64,000 nucleotides of DNA. It comes from Pseudalkalibacillus hwajinpoensis (GTDB lineage Bacteria; Bacillota; Bacilli; Bacillales; Guptibacillaceae). The notes beneath the pieces were generated by a model, which had not been told where the DNA came from, searched no databases, and worked only from the letters and a program-made list of their open reading frames with translations. The DNA lies in contig NZ_JADFCM010000009.1 in the NCBI RefSeq assembly GCF_015234585.1, forward strand, positions 76,989 to 140,988, in the 5' to 3' direction. A program made the position numbers and the translations under genes. Positions 11,145-17,920 of this stretch are shown in pieces; position 1 is the first letter of the stretch, and each line of letters begins with the position of its first letter.

Positions 11145-11482
11145 ATCCACACCTCCTATTATCACCTTCCAATATTTACAATAAAGTAGTAATGCATTAC
11201 ATTCTAGTGATATTTGAAGAAATTTAACGGAATAACGAACAATTTTTAACTATAGAAGAAATTCAATTTGGTTACCATCCCATATAACCTCGAAATCACC
11301 CAGACCAATTATGGCCGTCCTGTACTCTTTAGAACACTAAAAGGTACAATAAATGCATGGTAATTACCTGAAGCAAAAGGGGTTTATAGCAGTTCATTTT
11401 AAATCAATTGATTTAAATAAACTTGATAAATAGTGATTAATTTGACGAAATTCAGTCACCTCAAATCTGAAAGGACATGAAC
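11145..11482. promoter_or_regulatory. Divergent control region with a 20-bp perfect palindrome upstream of the Rep gene
   Basis: The gap separates the leftward RNase H-like unit from the rightward rep unit. Positions 11398-11417 form the perfect palindrome TTTAAATCAATTGATTTAAA. A TTGATT within it (11409-11414) could be a -35, so a repressor bound here would block rep. It could equally be part of a replication origin. No other gene is seen in the gap. Confidence 0.45.
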
Positions 11483-12253
11483 ATGAAATCTTCTTACTCA
11501 AAAGCAATCATTAGCAACAACTTTGTAGAAGTCATTCAACAAGCATATTCACCTAACATTAAAAGAACTTCTTTAGGAGGACGTAAGCCTACCTCAAAGC
11601 AATCCATGGAAAATTTTGAAGCAAATATCAAGGTAAGCATTAACCGTGCAAGGAAGAGAATTCGTAGATTGTTAGAGTGTAACTTTACCGAGCAATATGC
11701 TTTTATCACACTTACATTTAAACCTACAAATGAGTTTGACCTTACCGATATTAACACTTGTAACAAGCTATTTAGAGTTTTCAAGAAACGTCTCACTTAC
11801 TACCTTAAAAAAAATAGGCACAGCAAATTTACTTACTTAGGCGTTACTGAGTTTCACAATGAACAGGGCAACATCCATTATCATCTAGTTTGCAATCTAA
11901 TTGAGATTTCAACTAAAACTCTAGAAAACATTTGGTCATATGGTTTTGTTAGTAAAATGGTATCTGATTCTCGTCCTACTGATAATGAGAAGATTGCTTC
12001 TTATTTAAACAAGGGCATAGCTGACAAGAGACTTAACGGACACGATAGATATTTGAAATCACATAAACTTAAACAGCCAGATATTTACGAGCTCGAAAAT
12101 ATAGCTGATTTTTATGCTCACCTTGATAAATGCATACCAAGTTTTAAACATGGTGACACATATTACTCCCCATATACAGGTGAGACAAAATACGAGCAAT
12201 ACTATTTAGAAAACGCAAAGGAGCTAATCGACTATGTACAGGATGCTGGATAA
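11483..12253 (+). CDS. HUH-family rolling-circle replication initiator (Rep/G2P-like)
   Basis: A protein of 256 residues with the three Rep motifs in order (residue numbers from the ATG at 11477): motif 1 AFITLTFKP near 75-83; the metal-binding HUH motif NIHYHLV with His134 and His136; and a catalytic-type YLNK at 176-179 (YxxK). Glu125 in VTEFHNE fits the metal site. Such endonucleases nick one strand at an origin and stay bound to the 5' end during rolling-circle replication of plasmids, filamentous phages and some integrative elements. The start at 11483 is preferred because AAAGGA lies 7 nt upstream; the ATG at 11477 is too close. It overlaps the next gene by 20 nt, indicating one operon of three genes. 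It suggests that the excised circle can replicate. Confidence 0.82.
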   Translation: MKSSYSKAIISNNFVEVIQQAYSPNIKRTSLGGRKPTSKQSMENFEANIKVSINRARKRIRRLLECNFTEQYAFITLTFKPTNEFDLTDINTCNKLFRVFKKRLTYYLKKNRHSKFTYLGVTEFHNEQGNIHYHLVCNLIEISTKTLENIWSYGFVSKMVSDSRPTDNEKIASYLNKGIADKRLNGHDRYLKSHKLKQPDIYELENIADFYAHLDKCIPSFKHGDTYYSPYTGETKYEQYYLENAKELIDYVQDAG

Positions 12254-12434
12254 TTACCCAGATGTTTTAAATGTTTCAGACGTCCAAAGAGTTCTAGGGA
12301 TAGGGAGAAAGCAGGCATATGAGCTAGTACACTCTGGAAACTTTCATGTAATAAACATTGGGAAACGAATTAAAGTCTCAAAAAGCGTTCTAATTAAATG
12401 GATTGAAGGGGAGAAAAACAATCATGCCAACTAA
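12234..12434 (+). CDS. Excisionase-like helix-turn-helix protein
   Basis: A 66-residue protein of the MerR/excisionase HTH type: LNVSDVQRVLGIGRKQAYELVHSG is the helix-turn-helix (described by its parts LNVSDVQRVLG and KQAYELV), followed by the wing residues GKRIKVSKSVLIKWIEG. Such small proteins act as recombination directionality factors or as regulators of element genes. AAAGGAGC lies 9 nt upstream of its ATG. It overlaps rep by 20 nt and the next gene by 11 nt, so translation is probably coupled. As the element carries a serine integrase, this is a candidate for the factor that promotes excision, or for a repressor of rep. Both are inference from family and position. Confidence 0.75.
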   Translation: MYRMLDNYPDVLNVSDVQRVLGIGRKQAYELVHSGNFHVINIGKRIKVSKSVLIKWIEGEKNNHAN

Positions 12435-13167
12435 AACAAAGCTAATTGATTGTGGAAGTAAAATATTTGTTTATGATTATCAAACTAAAAGAACTTTGAA
12501 GAACTCAAGAATTGAATCTAAGAGTGAGGATAAAGAGGTGATTAACTTAAAGCATTTGTTATTAAGAAATTTTGTTGATGATAGATTGCTCACAACATTC
12601 GATTTAAAACTATCAATAAATCACTATAATGACATTGAAAATAGATTGGAGACCTTCTGTGACCACATAAGAAGTTTAAGTGGTCATTCTAAAATTAAAT
12701 ACCTAGCTACAGTTGAACTTCCTTCTAATAATTTTGAAACAGATGCTTATGTAAAACTAATAACTGACGTAGAAATATATGAGTTAGAACAAGGTGATAA
12801 TATGGGTGAAGAGGATAATGAAGAACATTTCGAAGAATACTTCGATGACCTATGGGGCGATGAGGTTTTAGTAGATGTGCACAATTTCAATGAACTAGTA
12901 GATATATTCACTACAGCTTACAAAACCTCTATTTCATCTCCATACTTCAAGGAGACTTACAATGTAATCTTCCGTAATAAACTTAAAAAGCCTAAAATAT
13001 ATCTCGATGAAAATGCTGAGAAATATATTGCAAAACATAATGTACTTAGTTACCCAACTGTGCATTCAACAGAAATTTATAATGATAGAGATGGGTTCGT
13101 TACTATCAATGAATACTCACTTGAGACCATGTCTGCTGCGGACGACATTGATCTTGATTGGTTCTAG
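12424..13167 (+). CDS. Unknown 247-residue protein, third gene of the rep operon
   Basis: Not recognised. It has a basic N-terminus and an acidic middle (EEDNEEHFEEYFDDLWGDE near residues 126-144). The C-terminal third is mixed alpha/beta, ending in a short acidic tail DDIDLDWF, a form often seen at the ends of single-stranded-DNA-binding or partner-binding proteins. There is no signal or membrane segment. The ATG at 12424 has GGGGAG 9-10 nt upstream and overlaps the HTH gene by 11 nt; a TTG at 12403 in the same frame is a weaker alternative. The operon position with rep suggests a role in replication or copy control of the element, but there is no direct evidence. A terminator-like hairpin follows about 150 nt downstream. 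Confidence 0.6.
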   Translation: MPTKTKLIDCGSKIFVYDYQTKRTLKNSRIESKSEDKEVINLKHLLLRNFVDDRLLTTFDLKLSINHYNDIENRLETFCDHIRSLSGHSKIKYLATVELPSNNFETDAYVKLITDVEIYELEQGDNMGEEDNEEHFEEYFDDLWGDEVLVDVHNFNELVDIFTTAYKTSISSPYFKETYNVIFRNKLKKPKIYLDENAEKYIAKHNVLSYPTVHSTEIYNDRDGFVTINEYSLETMSAADDIDLDWF

Positions 13168-13318
13168 AAACTAAGCAATATTACCCAAGGTTTTATCAAA
13201 GAAATTCTATATCCTCTTAAAGAAAACCTTAACTACTCCAAATACTTTATTTGCAAAAAAAAAAATATATATCTAAGAGTAGAGAACCTCTGTTATGTAA
13301 TGTATAAACTTTTTATTC

Positions 13319-13364
13319 AAAAAGCCACATCTCAATCCTTAGTGGATCAAGTTGTGGCTTTTTT
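13319..13364. terminator. Terminator between convergent element genes
   Basis: AAAAAGCCACA pairs with TGTGGCTTTTTT across an imperfect central region. T-runs lie on both sides, so it can serve both the rep operon and the convergent minus-strand unit. The rest of the 13168-13482 gap is AT-rich with an A13 tract near 13256 and no gene. Confidence 0.7.
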
Positions 13365-13482
13365 ATACTGTACTTAATCCGCTAATTTTCTGATAAGTAC
13401 TTTTTTTATTTCTTGGTACACTTTTTTATTAACAACATTCAACCAAGAACCTATTTCTATTTTGTATAAGGAGCAGTTAATA

Positions 13483-14406
13483 TTAACGTGATGTTAGTGC
13501 TCTTTTTTTAATCTCTAATACTATATCTAAATCTGTTTTGTTATTTTCTAAACTAACGTCCATAAAAACTTCCTTGCCGGTAGTTAAGAAATTGTTATAA
13601 CCTTCTAGTAAAAGCCTATAGTATTTATTAATTTCTTCATTACTGAGTTCAACACCAACATATCCAGTTCCAGCTATAAAGCTCTCTAATCTTACAGCCG
13701 ACTTATATAACTTCCTATCTTTGAACGGAATTAATTTTAGGGATGGCTTCAATTCATCTGTTAAAATTATGCAGGTATTGTGGACATCTTTTCCCTTTTT
13801 AAAAACCTCTTTAATCATACTCTTATTTAAAAAGTCTAATTCATCATACGGAGTAACGTTTTCTGACAAAAACTCCAATGATTGAATAATCCTATAATCC
13901 CCTTGTGGTTGCTGTTTTAAATAACTTAAAAACTTATTTCTATCTTGATCATCCATAAAAAGTTGTTTACAACCTAGAAAGTTTCTAGACCAAGTAGTAC
14001 CGTCATCTAGAAAATCACGTACTTCATTGGAAAACACCTCATCAGGATTTAATGAGCAAGTAACTAGGATATTGTGATGTTGATAAATTGACAAAAAGGT
14101 TTTCAGATTTTCTTTCTGATCTTCATTTAAATTGACACTTTCAAACAGACCATCTAAAACAAATATATTCTTTTTTTCAAGATAATATGAAGGTTGGTTT
14201 ATTATATCACTAATATGTATGTATTCAGTTTGAAGTCCTCTTGCATTTAATGCTGTTAAAAAATCTTCTGATAGACGTGTTAGTTCTTTCGGTTTGCTTC
14301 CAAAGAGGATAACTCTTTCAGGTTTTTCAAAAAAAACCAAGTTCTCAAGAAAAGTTAAAGCACGATTATTTTTATTGTTTTTTTTAATTCCTAAGAACAT
14401 TTTCAT
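13483..14406 (-). CDS. Unknown 307-residue protein, possibly a degenerate P-loop/AAA-like protein
   Basis: Not firmly recognised. The order of predicted strands looks like a nucleotide-binding Rossmann/AAA core: ERVILFGSKPKELT near residue 30 sits where a Walker A loop would be but lacks the GK[ST]; NIFVLDGLFES near residue 80 resembles Walker B; and HNILVTCSLNPDEVF near residue 110 resembles a sensor 1 strand. If so, the ATP site is probably dead. The C-terminal half is helical with no known motif. It has a ribosome site AGGAGG 8 nt upstream and lies 29 nt after the zinc-ribbon gene, probably in one transcript from a promoter near 14690. A role in replication or defence cannot be assigned. 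Confidence 0.6.
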   Translation of the reverse strand: MKMFLGIKKNNKNNRALTFLENLVFFEKPERVILFGSKPKELTRLSEDFLTALNARGLQTEYIHISDIINQPSYYLEKKNIFVLDGLFESVNLNEDQKENLKTFLSIYQHHNILVTCSLNPDEVFSNEVRDFLDDGTTWSRNFLGCKQLFMDDQDRNKFLSYLKQQPQGDYRIIQSLEFLSENVTPYDELDFLNKSMIKEVFKKGKDVHNTCIILTDELKPSLKLIPFKDRKLYKSAVRLESFIAGTGYVGVELSNEEINKYYRLLLEGYNNFLTTGKEVFMDVSLENNKTDLDIVLEIKKRALTSR

Positions 14407-14435
14407 CTCCTCCTTTTAATGAAAAACACAATATT

Positions 14436-14651
14436 TTAATATCGAGCTACTAAATAACCTACCTTACATTTATTACAGTGATACTTTGGTATTGATTTAT
14501 TATATATACGTCTGGTTATCATATCAAAGCTAGGAGTATTACTGTCATAATTCTCAAAAGCTTCGTCCCATTCGCTATTGTATTCTAGTTTCCCCTCACA
14601 TAGAGAGCATTGATTATTCAAGTTATCGGTTTCAACTTTAATCATATTCAT
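14436..14651 (-). CDS. Small zinc-ribbon-like protein
   Basis: A 71-residue protein with two CxxC knuckles, CSLCEG near residue 16 and CNKCKVGYL near residue 60, a layout that typically binds one zinc ion. The start at 14651 is supported by GAGGGAGGA; an upstream ATG at 14681 would read through that ribosome site. It is cytosolic and lies 29 nt upstream of the 307-residue unknown, with its own promoter just upstream. Small zinc ribbons of this kind are common in mobile elements as protein-binding or nucleic-acid-binding adaptors. No specific function is proposed. Confidence 0.65.
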   Translation of the reverse strand: MNMIKVETDNLNNQCSLCEGKLEYNSEWDEAFENYDSNTPSFDMITRRIYNKSIPKYHCNKCKVGYLVARY

Positions 14652-14685
14652 TTCAGTTCCTCCCTCAGATTTAAAATACACACGT

Positions 14686-14694
14686 ATTATACCA
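14686..14694 (-). promoter_or_regulatory. Extended -10 promoter for the zinc-ribbon / unknown pair
   Basis: On the minus strand TGGTATAAT is a perfect extended -10 element (TGnTATAAT), placed 35 nt upstream of the zinc-ribbon start. No good -35 is visible, as is usual for extended -10 promoters. It separates this unit from the reverse-transcriptase unit. Confidence 0.6.
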
Positions 14695-14796
14695 CATTAT
14701 TCCAAATGATATTTCCGATTTTATTCTGCTGAGTAACTAATATAGTCATAAAGTTTGGGTGAACTTTATATCAAAACTCTAAAAGAATAATAAATT

Positions 14797-14830
14797 AATA
14801 AAAACGCCTACCTCTTTTGAGATAAGCGTT
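14797..14830 (-). terminator. Terminator ending the reverse-transcriptase unit
   Basis: Minus-strand hairpin: AACGC-t-TATCTC, loop AAAA, GAGGTA-g-GCGTT, followed by TTTAT. It lies 15 nt after the stop of the 213-residue gene, closing the transcript that begins near 17227. Confidence 0.75.
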
Positions 14831-14844
14831 AAACTTAGATGAAA

Positions 14845-15486
14845 TTATTTTTTGTCCTGCTCATTTAAATACATAACTACTTCCTTAATATGATTTCTAA
14901 AAGCTTCCGGTGACATTGTACTATGTCGACCATCATATGTCCTTGAATTTTTATTATATAAAGAAGCCTTAGAAAAAATTGCCAACGATCCACTTAAATA
15001 CCTTCCAATTAATCTCGCTTCTTTTGGAAGACGTTCGCCATCGAAATAGCCCTCATCCCAATAAGCCCTCTCGATATATTCTCCAGGTGATATTTCAACA
15101 AGTTCCTCTTCGTCATAAAATAATTCTTCATAAACACCAGATGACTTTAGTGTCTCTGACTCTAGTAAAAAATATGCCCATTCATAATCAGCGTTAGGAA
15201 ACCATTGAAAAGTTAGCTTCTTAGGTTTTAAAACGTGAGCAATTCCTCCTAAGTCTAGCTCAATACATTGACTTTCATTTGAAAAAGAACAACCATGCAA
15301 ATCCAATCCTCCACCATTTGGTAAAAAGGTATGGTTTAGAGCCTCATACTCACCTACAAAATTTAATACTTTTACAATTGAAGCTTTATCATACCACTCC
15401 TTACTAACTGGTACTTCACCTTCAAATAAGTTTTGAATCATGTCTTTCCATTTAGGTAATTGCTCGTCTCTAAACTCATCCTTCAT
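14845..15486 (-). CDS. Unknown 213-residue partner gene of the reverse transcriptase
   Basis: Not recognised. It is an acidic cytosolic protein with no signal or membrane segment. Visible pieces are an aromatic- and glycine-rich middle (LPNGGGLDLHGCSF near residue 56, FQWFPNADYEWAYF near 93), an acidic DEEELVEISPGEY, and a C-terminal RHSTMSPEAFRNHIKEV helix. There is no clear catalytic signature. AGGAGG lies 8 nt upstream of its ATG. It lies 47 nt after the reverse-transcriptase stop and directly before a terminator, so the two genes form a closed two-gene unit with the upstream RNA. In RT-based defence systems a second protein is often the effector or a regulator. That role is a guess from context only. 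Confidence 0.65.
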   Translation of the reverse strand: MKDEFRDEQLPKWKDMIQNLFEGEVPVSKEWYDKASIVKVLNFVGEYEALNHTFLPNGGGLDLHGCSFSNESQCIELDLGGIAHVLKPKKLTFQWFPNADYEWAYFLLESETLKSSGVYEELFYDEEELVEISPGEYIERAYWDEGYFDGERLPKEARLIGRYLSGSLAIFSKASLYNKNSRTYDGRHSTMSPEAFRNHIKEVVMYLNEQDKK

Positions 15487-15533
15487 AATAATCCTCCTAA
15501 AAATAATTTCGTTATCTTTCAGAACTGATTACT

Positions 15534-17033
15534 CTAGTAGTCATAATCATATGGTTTATTGTTCATCGTGTAATCTATGCCATTGTTTAATATCCCATGT
15601 TTAATTCCTTTATATATTCTAAAGAAACTTGGAATTTCATAAAAACCTTTAGTACCTTTATATGGAGTCACTTTACACAACTTAATTAATTCATCTTTAT
15701 CAATATTAAAGGGGAAATTATGAGAAACACTGGTAATATTTTTATCTATAAATAATTTTTCTCTTAATTTCAAAGAATTATAGACAGTAGATACTAACCA
15801 ACCATCTAATTCTTTTAATTGTTCGACGTCATCAATTAGGGGATAAAAACTCATAATACCTTTGAATCGAATTCTATTATACTTGCCATTCATAAAACTT
15901 TTTAATTTTGGTTCTGTTAGGTTACCGTACAAATACCTTCTTATTTGCCACATAGCTGTTACGAAGGCTGGATCTGTATTATTACTCGGTACAATAATTG
16001 ATTTTAATTTGTACTCTTTTACTGGTTTAATCAAGTTCTTGTATAGCAAGTAACTGATTTGTTTTTTGATTTTGTTTACTGAATCAGCTTTAATGCTAAT
16101 TTTATCAATTGAAAGTTTATAACCTAAAAATTCAATGAATTCTTTGGTTGCCTTTAATTCAGAAGGGAGTCCTGGTTTCACCATCAAATTAATACCATCC
16201 GATTTGTTAGCATTAATCTCAATTCCAGCTTCGTTTGAAAAAGCACTAATTATATCAAATGACTTACATATCTTTGTGTAATCCGAAGACCAAATAACAG
16301 TATCATCCGCATATCTAGCAAACCTTAAACCTTCTGATTCTAGCATTCTATCTAGTTTCCAACAGACTATATTAGCCAAGAATAAAGAGATGGACGTCCC
16401 TTGTGGTATTCCCCTCTCCAATCTATCTAAAAACGATTTGATTAATTGCTTTTCAAAATCACTAACCATAAATCCATTCTTGTTCAATTGATTATACAAA
16501 TACTGATGATTAATTGCACCAAAAAAATCACTAAAATCAAATTCAGAAATAAACAACCTTGAGTAAGATTGTAACTCTAGTCCTATATCTTGAATTGCAA
16601 AATGTACATTTCTATCGTTCCTATAAGCATAAGATAAAGAGCTAAGCCTATGTTTATTTTTACTTAGAAGTCTTTTATAAAGATAATTTGATACAGCTGC
16701 ATCTGGAATTTGGTATACAGTAATAGTACGTGTTTTTCCATCTTTCTTTGGTATTTTTTGAATATAGGGATCATTGGGCATATATGTCCCATCTTTTATT
16801 TTTTTTGCTATTGCATCAGAAATTTTGTCTAAGTGTTTTAAAACGTAAAAAGGATTATATTTTTTATTAACAGACCATACATAAGGTTTTTTTACAACCT
16901 TTTTATTATAGTTTTCCCCAAACCTCTTTTTGTTCCTCTCGTGCTCAATGTGTAATGCGTTATGGTATGTATGATATCTTTCTGAATGTTTCTTTGCCTC
17001 TGCTTCTATGTATTTCCTAATCATCTCTTTCAC
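15534..17033 (-). CDS. Reverse transcriptase of the UG/DRT defence-like type
   Basis: A 499-residue RNA-directed DNA polymerase. Motifs in order are RT3-like EFDFSDFFGAINH with Asp166, RT4 GIPQGTSISLFLANI (209-222), and the catalytic FARYADDTVIWS with Tyr-Ala-Asp-Asp at 241-244, followed by ANKSDG and EFLGYKL as in RT6/7. There is no maturase X or endonuclease domain as in group II introns. There is no VTG in the RT7 region, the mark of retron enzymes. About 200 C-terminal residues are helical and unassigned, as in many unknown-group (UG) RTs. The start is a GTG at 17033 with GAAAGGG upstream. A structured RNA lies immediately upstream and one unknown gene downstream. Within a mobile element this points to a phage-defence RT; the exact class is not decided. 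Confidence 0.82.
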   Translation of the reverse strand: MKEMIRKYIEAEAKKHSERYHTYHNALHIEHERNKKRFGENYNKKVVKKPYVWSVNKKYNPFYVLKHLDKISDAIAKKIKDGTYMPNDPYIQKIPKKDGKTRTITVYQIPDAAVSNYLYKRLLSKNKHRLSSLSYAYRNDRNVHFAIQDIGLELQSYSRLFISEFDFSDFFGAINHQYLYNQLNKNGFMVSDFEKQLIKSFLDRLERGIPQGTSISLFLANIVCWKLDRMLESEGLRFARYADDTVIWSSDYTKICKSFDIISAFSNEAGIEINANKSDGINLMVKPGLPSELKATKEFIEFLGYKLSIDKISIKADSVNKIKKQISYLLYKNLIKPVKEYKLKSIIVPSNNTDPAFVTAMWQIRRYLYGNLTEPKLKSFMNGKYNRIRFKGIMSFYPLIDDVEQLKELDGWLVSTVYNSLKLREKLFIDKNITSVSHNFPFNIDKDELIKLCKVTPYKGTKGFYEIPSFFRIYKGIKHGILNNGIDYTMNNKPYDYDY

Positions 17034-17040
17034 GTTTAAG

Positions 17041-17227
17041 ACACCCTTTCATAACAATACAGGCTCCCAAAAACCAAAGGTTTTTTGAGAGCCTGAACCA
17101 CGGATGTAACCGAATTAAAAGTAAGTTCTCAAGTAAAAGCATCTTTGAGTAGACCCTTTTGCAATACTGCAAGCTAATGCAGTCAGAAGGACATCCGTTC
17201 GTCCTCAGAGATTCAATCTCTAGACAT
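17041..17227 (-). ncRNA. Structured RNA upstream of the reverse transcriptase (candidate template RNA)
   Basis: Read on the minus strand from about 17227. A 5' hairpin AGAGATTGAATCTCT lies at 17207-17221. A seven-base long-range pair CGGATGT (17191-17197) with ACATCCG (17101-17107) encloses a perfect ACTGCA-N6-TGCAGT hairpin (17166-17183) and a CTCAA...TTGAG hairpin. A strong 3' hairpin of about 16 pairs lies at 17060-17095 (CAGGCTC...GAGCCTG, with CAAAAAACC / GGTTTTTG inside). It ends 8 nt before the RT start and is not followed by a T-run, so it is not a terminator. Position and size fit the non-coding RNAs that DRT-type RTs copy. No coding frame is present. Confidence 0.65.
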
Positions 17228-17233
17228 ACATTA

Positions 17234-17262
17234 ATAATACTACATAATAGATAAAAAGTACA
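17234..17262 (-). promoter_or_regulatory. Promoter for the RNA-RT unit
   Basis: On the minus strand TGTACT (17257-17262), a 17-nt spacer and TATTAT (17234-17239) place the start of transcription near 17227, just before the first RNA hairpin. The -35 is weak and the -10 good (5 of 6). Confidence 0.5.
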
Positions 17263-17758
17263 TATAATGGTATATTAACCACTTTTATCCTTAGAAAGAC
17301 CACACTACTTTAAACTTATTGATATCAAAACTTCTTCTAACAATATTTGCAAAGCATATCCCATACTTGATACATCACCAACAAGCTCGACAAATTTATA
17401 CACTTTTCTATTAACCAAGGGGGGGGGCGCAAAACTCCGGTTGCCGAAGGCATGATAATACCTACTACCTCTCTAGAATTTTTTCAAAATTTATTTTACC
17501 TAATAGGATTTTTTAAGCTATTTAAAATAAACGCAAGAAATTTAAAGGAATTGAAAGCAATCTATCAAATCATATTACCTACATCTTTGTTAATTAGGTA
17601 GAGCAGCTCATATGGAATGCTTACCAAGATAGTGGAACTGGAGGATAGGAAGGTATAATAAATACATAGAAATCAGCTGAGATCACTATAATTCATTATC
17701 AAACTATATTATTCAAACCGGGTCTAGACCCCATCTATTTAAAGAAGGGGAAATATAT
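17263..17758. other. Non-coding control region before the integrase operon
   Basis: No gene is seen. Notable parts are a G9 tract at 17419-17427 in otherwise AT-rich DNA; a TATAAT at 17656-17661 as a possible -10 for the rightward operon; and a perfect 12-bp palindrome GGGTCTAGACCC at 17720-17731, just before the ribosome site of the small gene, a plausible operator. An origin of transfer or replication could lie here, but no nick-site motif is recognised. Confidence 0.45.
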
Positions 17759-17920
17759 ATGAACGTTGAGAGAATTTTCAACTCTAATGCTAAGGTGACA
17801 ATCAAGGAGATTTTCCACTCTATTATTGAGGAAAAAATTGACTCTTTAATTGAAGAGCATTACTATCAAAATAAGGTGAGCACTACTACATCTCATGTAG
17901 AAGGGAAAAATATATCATGA
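17759..17920 (+). CDS. 53-residue small protein translationally coupled to the integrase
   Basis: A short frame, ATG to TGA, with AAGAAGGGG upstream. Its TGA overlaps the integrase ATG (ATGA), the usual sign of coupled translation. The product begins MNVERIFNSN and has one amphipathic helix (KEIFHSIIEEKIDSLIEEHY). It has no Cys and no membrane segment. Small frames directly before large serine recombinase genes occur in other integrative elements and may act as helpers, but I recognise no named family. The palindrome at 17720-17731 may control this pair. Confidence 0.7.
   Translation: MNVERIFNSNAKVTIKEIFHSIIEEKIDSLIEEHYYQNKVSTTTSHVEGKNIS

Noticed and set aside
15534..17033. Group II intron-encoded protein
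   Set aside because: No maturase X or endonuclease domain and no domain V/VI-like RNA downstream; the gene is followed by another gene and a terminator.
15534..17262. Retron (msr-msd plus RT)
   Set aside because: The RT lacks the VTG of retron RT7 regions, and the inverted repeats do not frame the RNA as a1/a2 with a branching G. A UG/DRT-type enzyme fits better.
17419..17427. Tn916/ICEBs1-like oriT at the G9 run
   Set aside because: The matching C-run and the nick-site core are absent, and no relaxase other than the Rep-type protein is present; kept only as an oddity.
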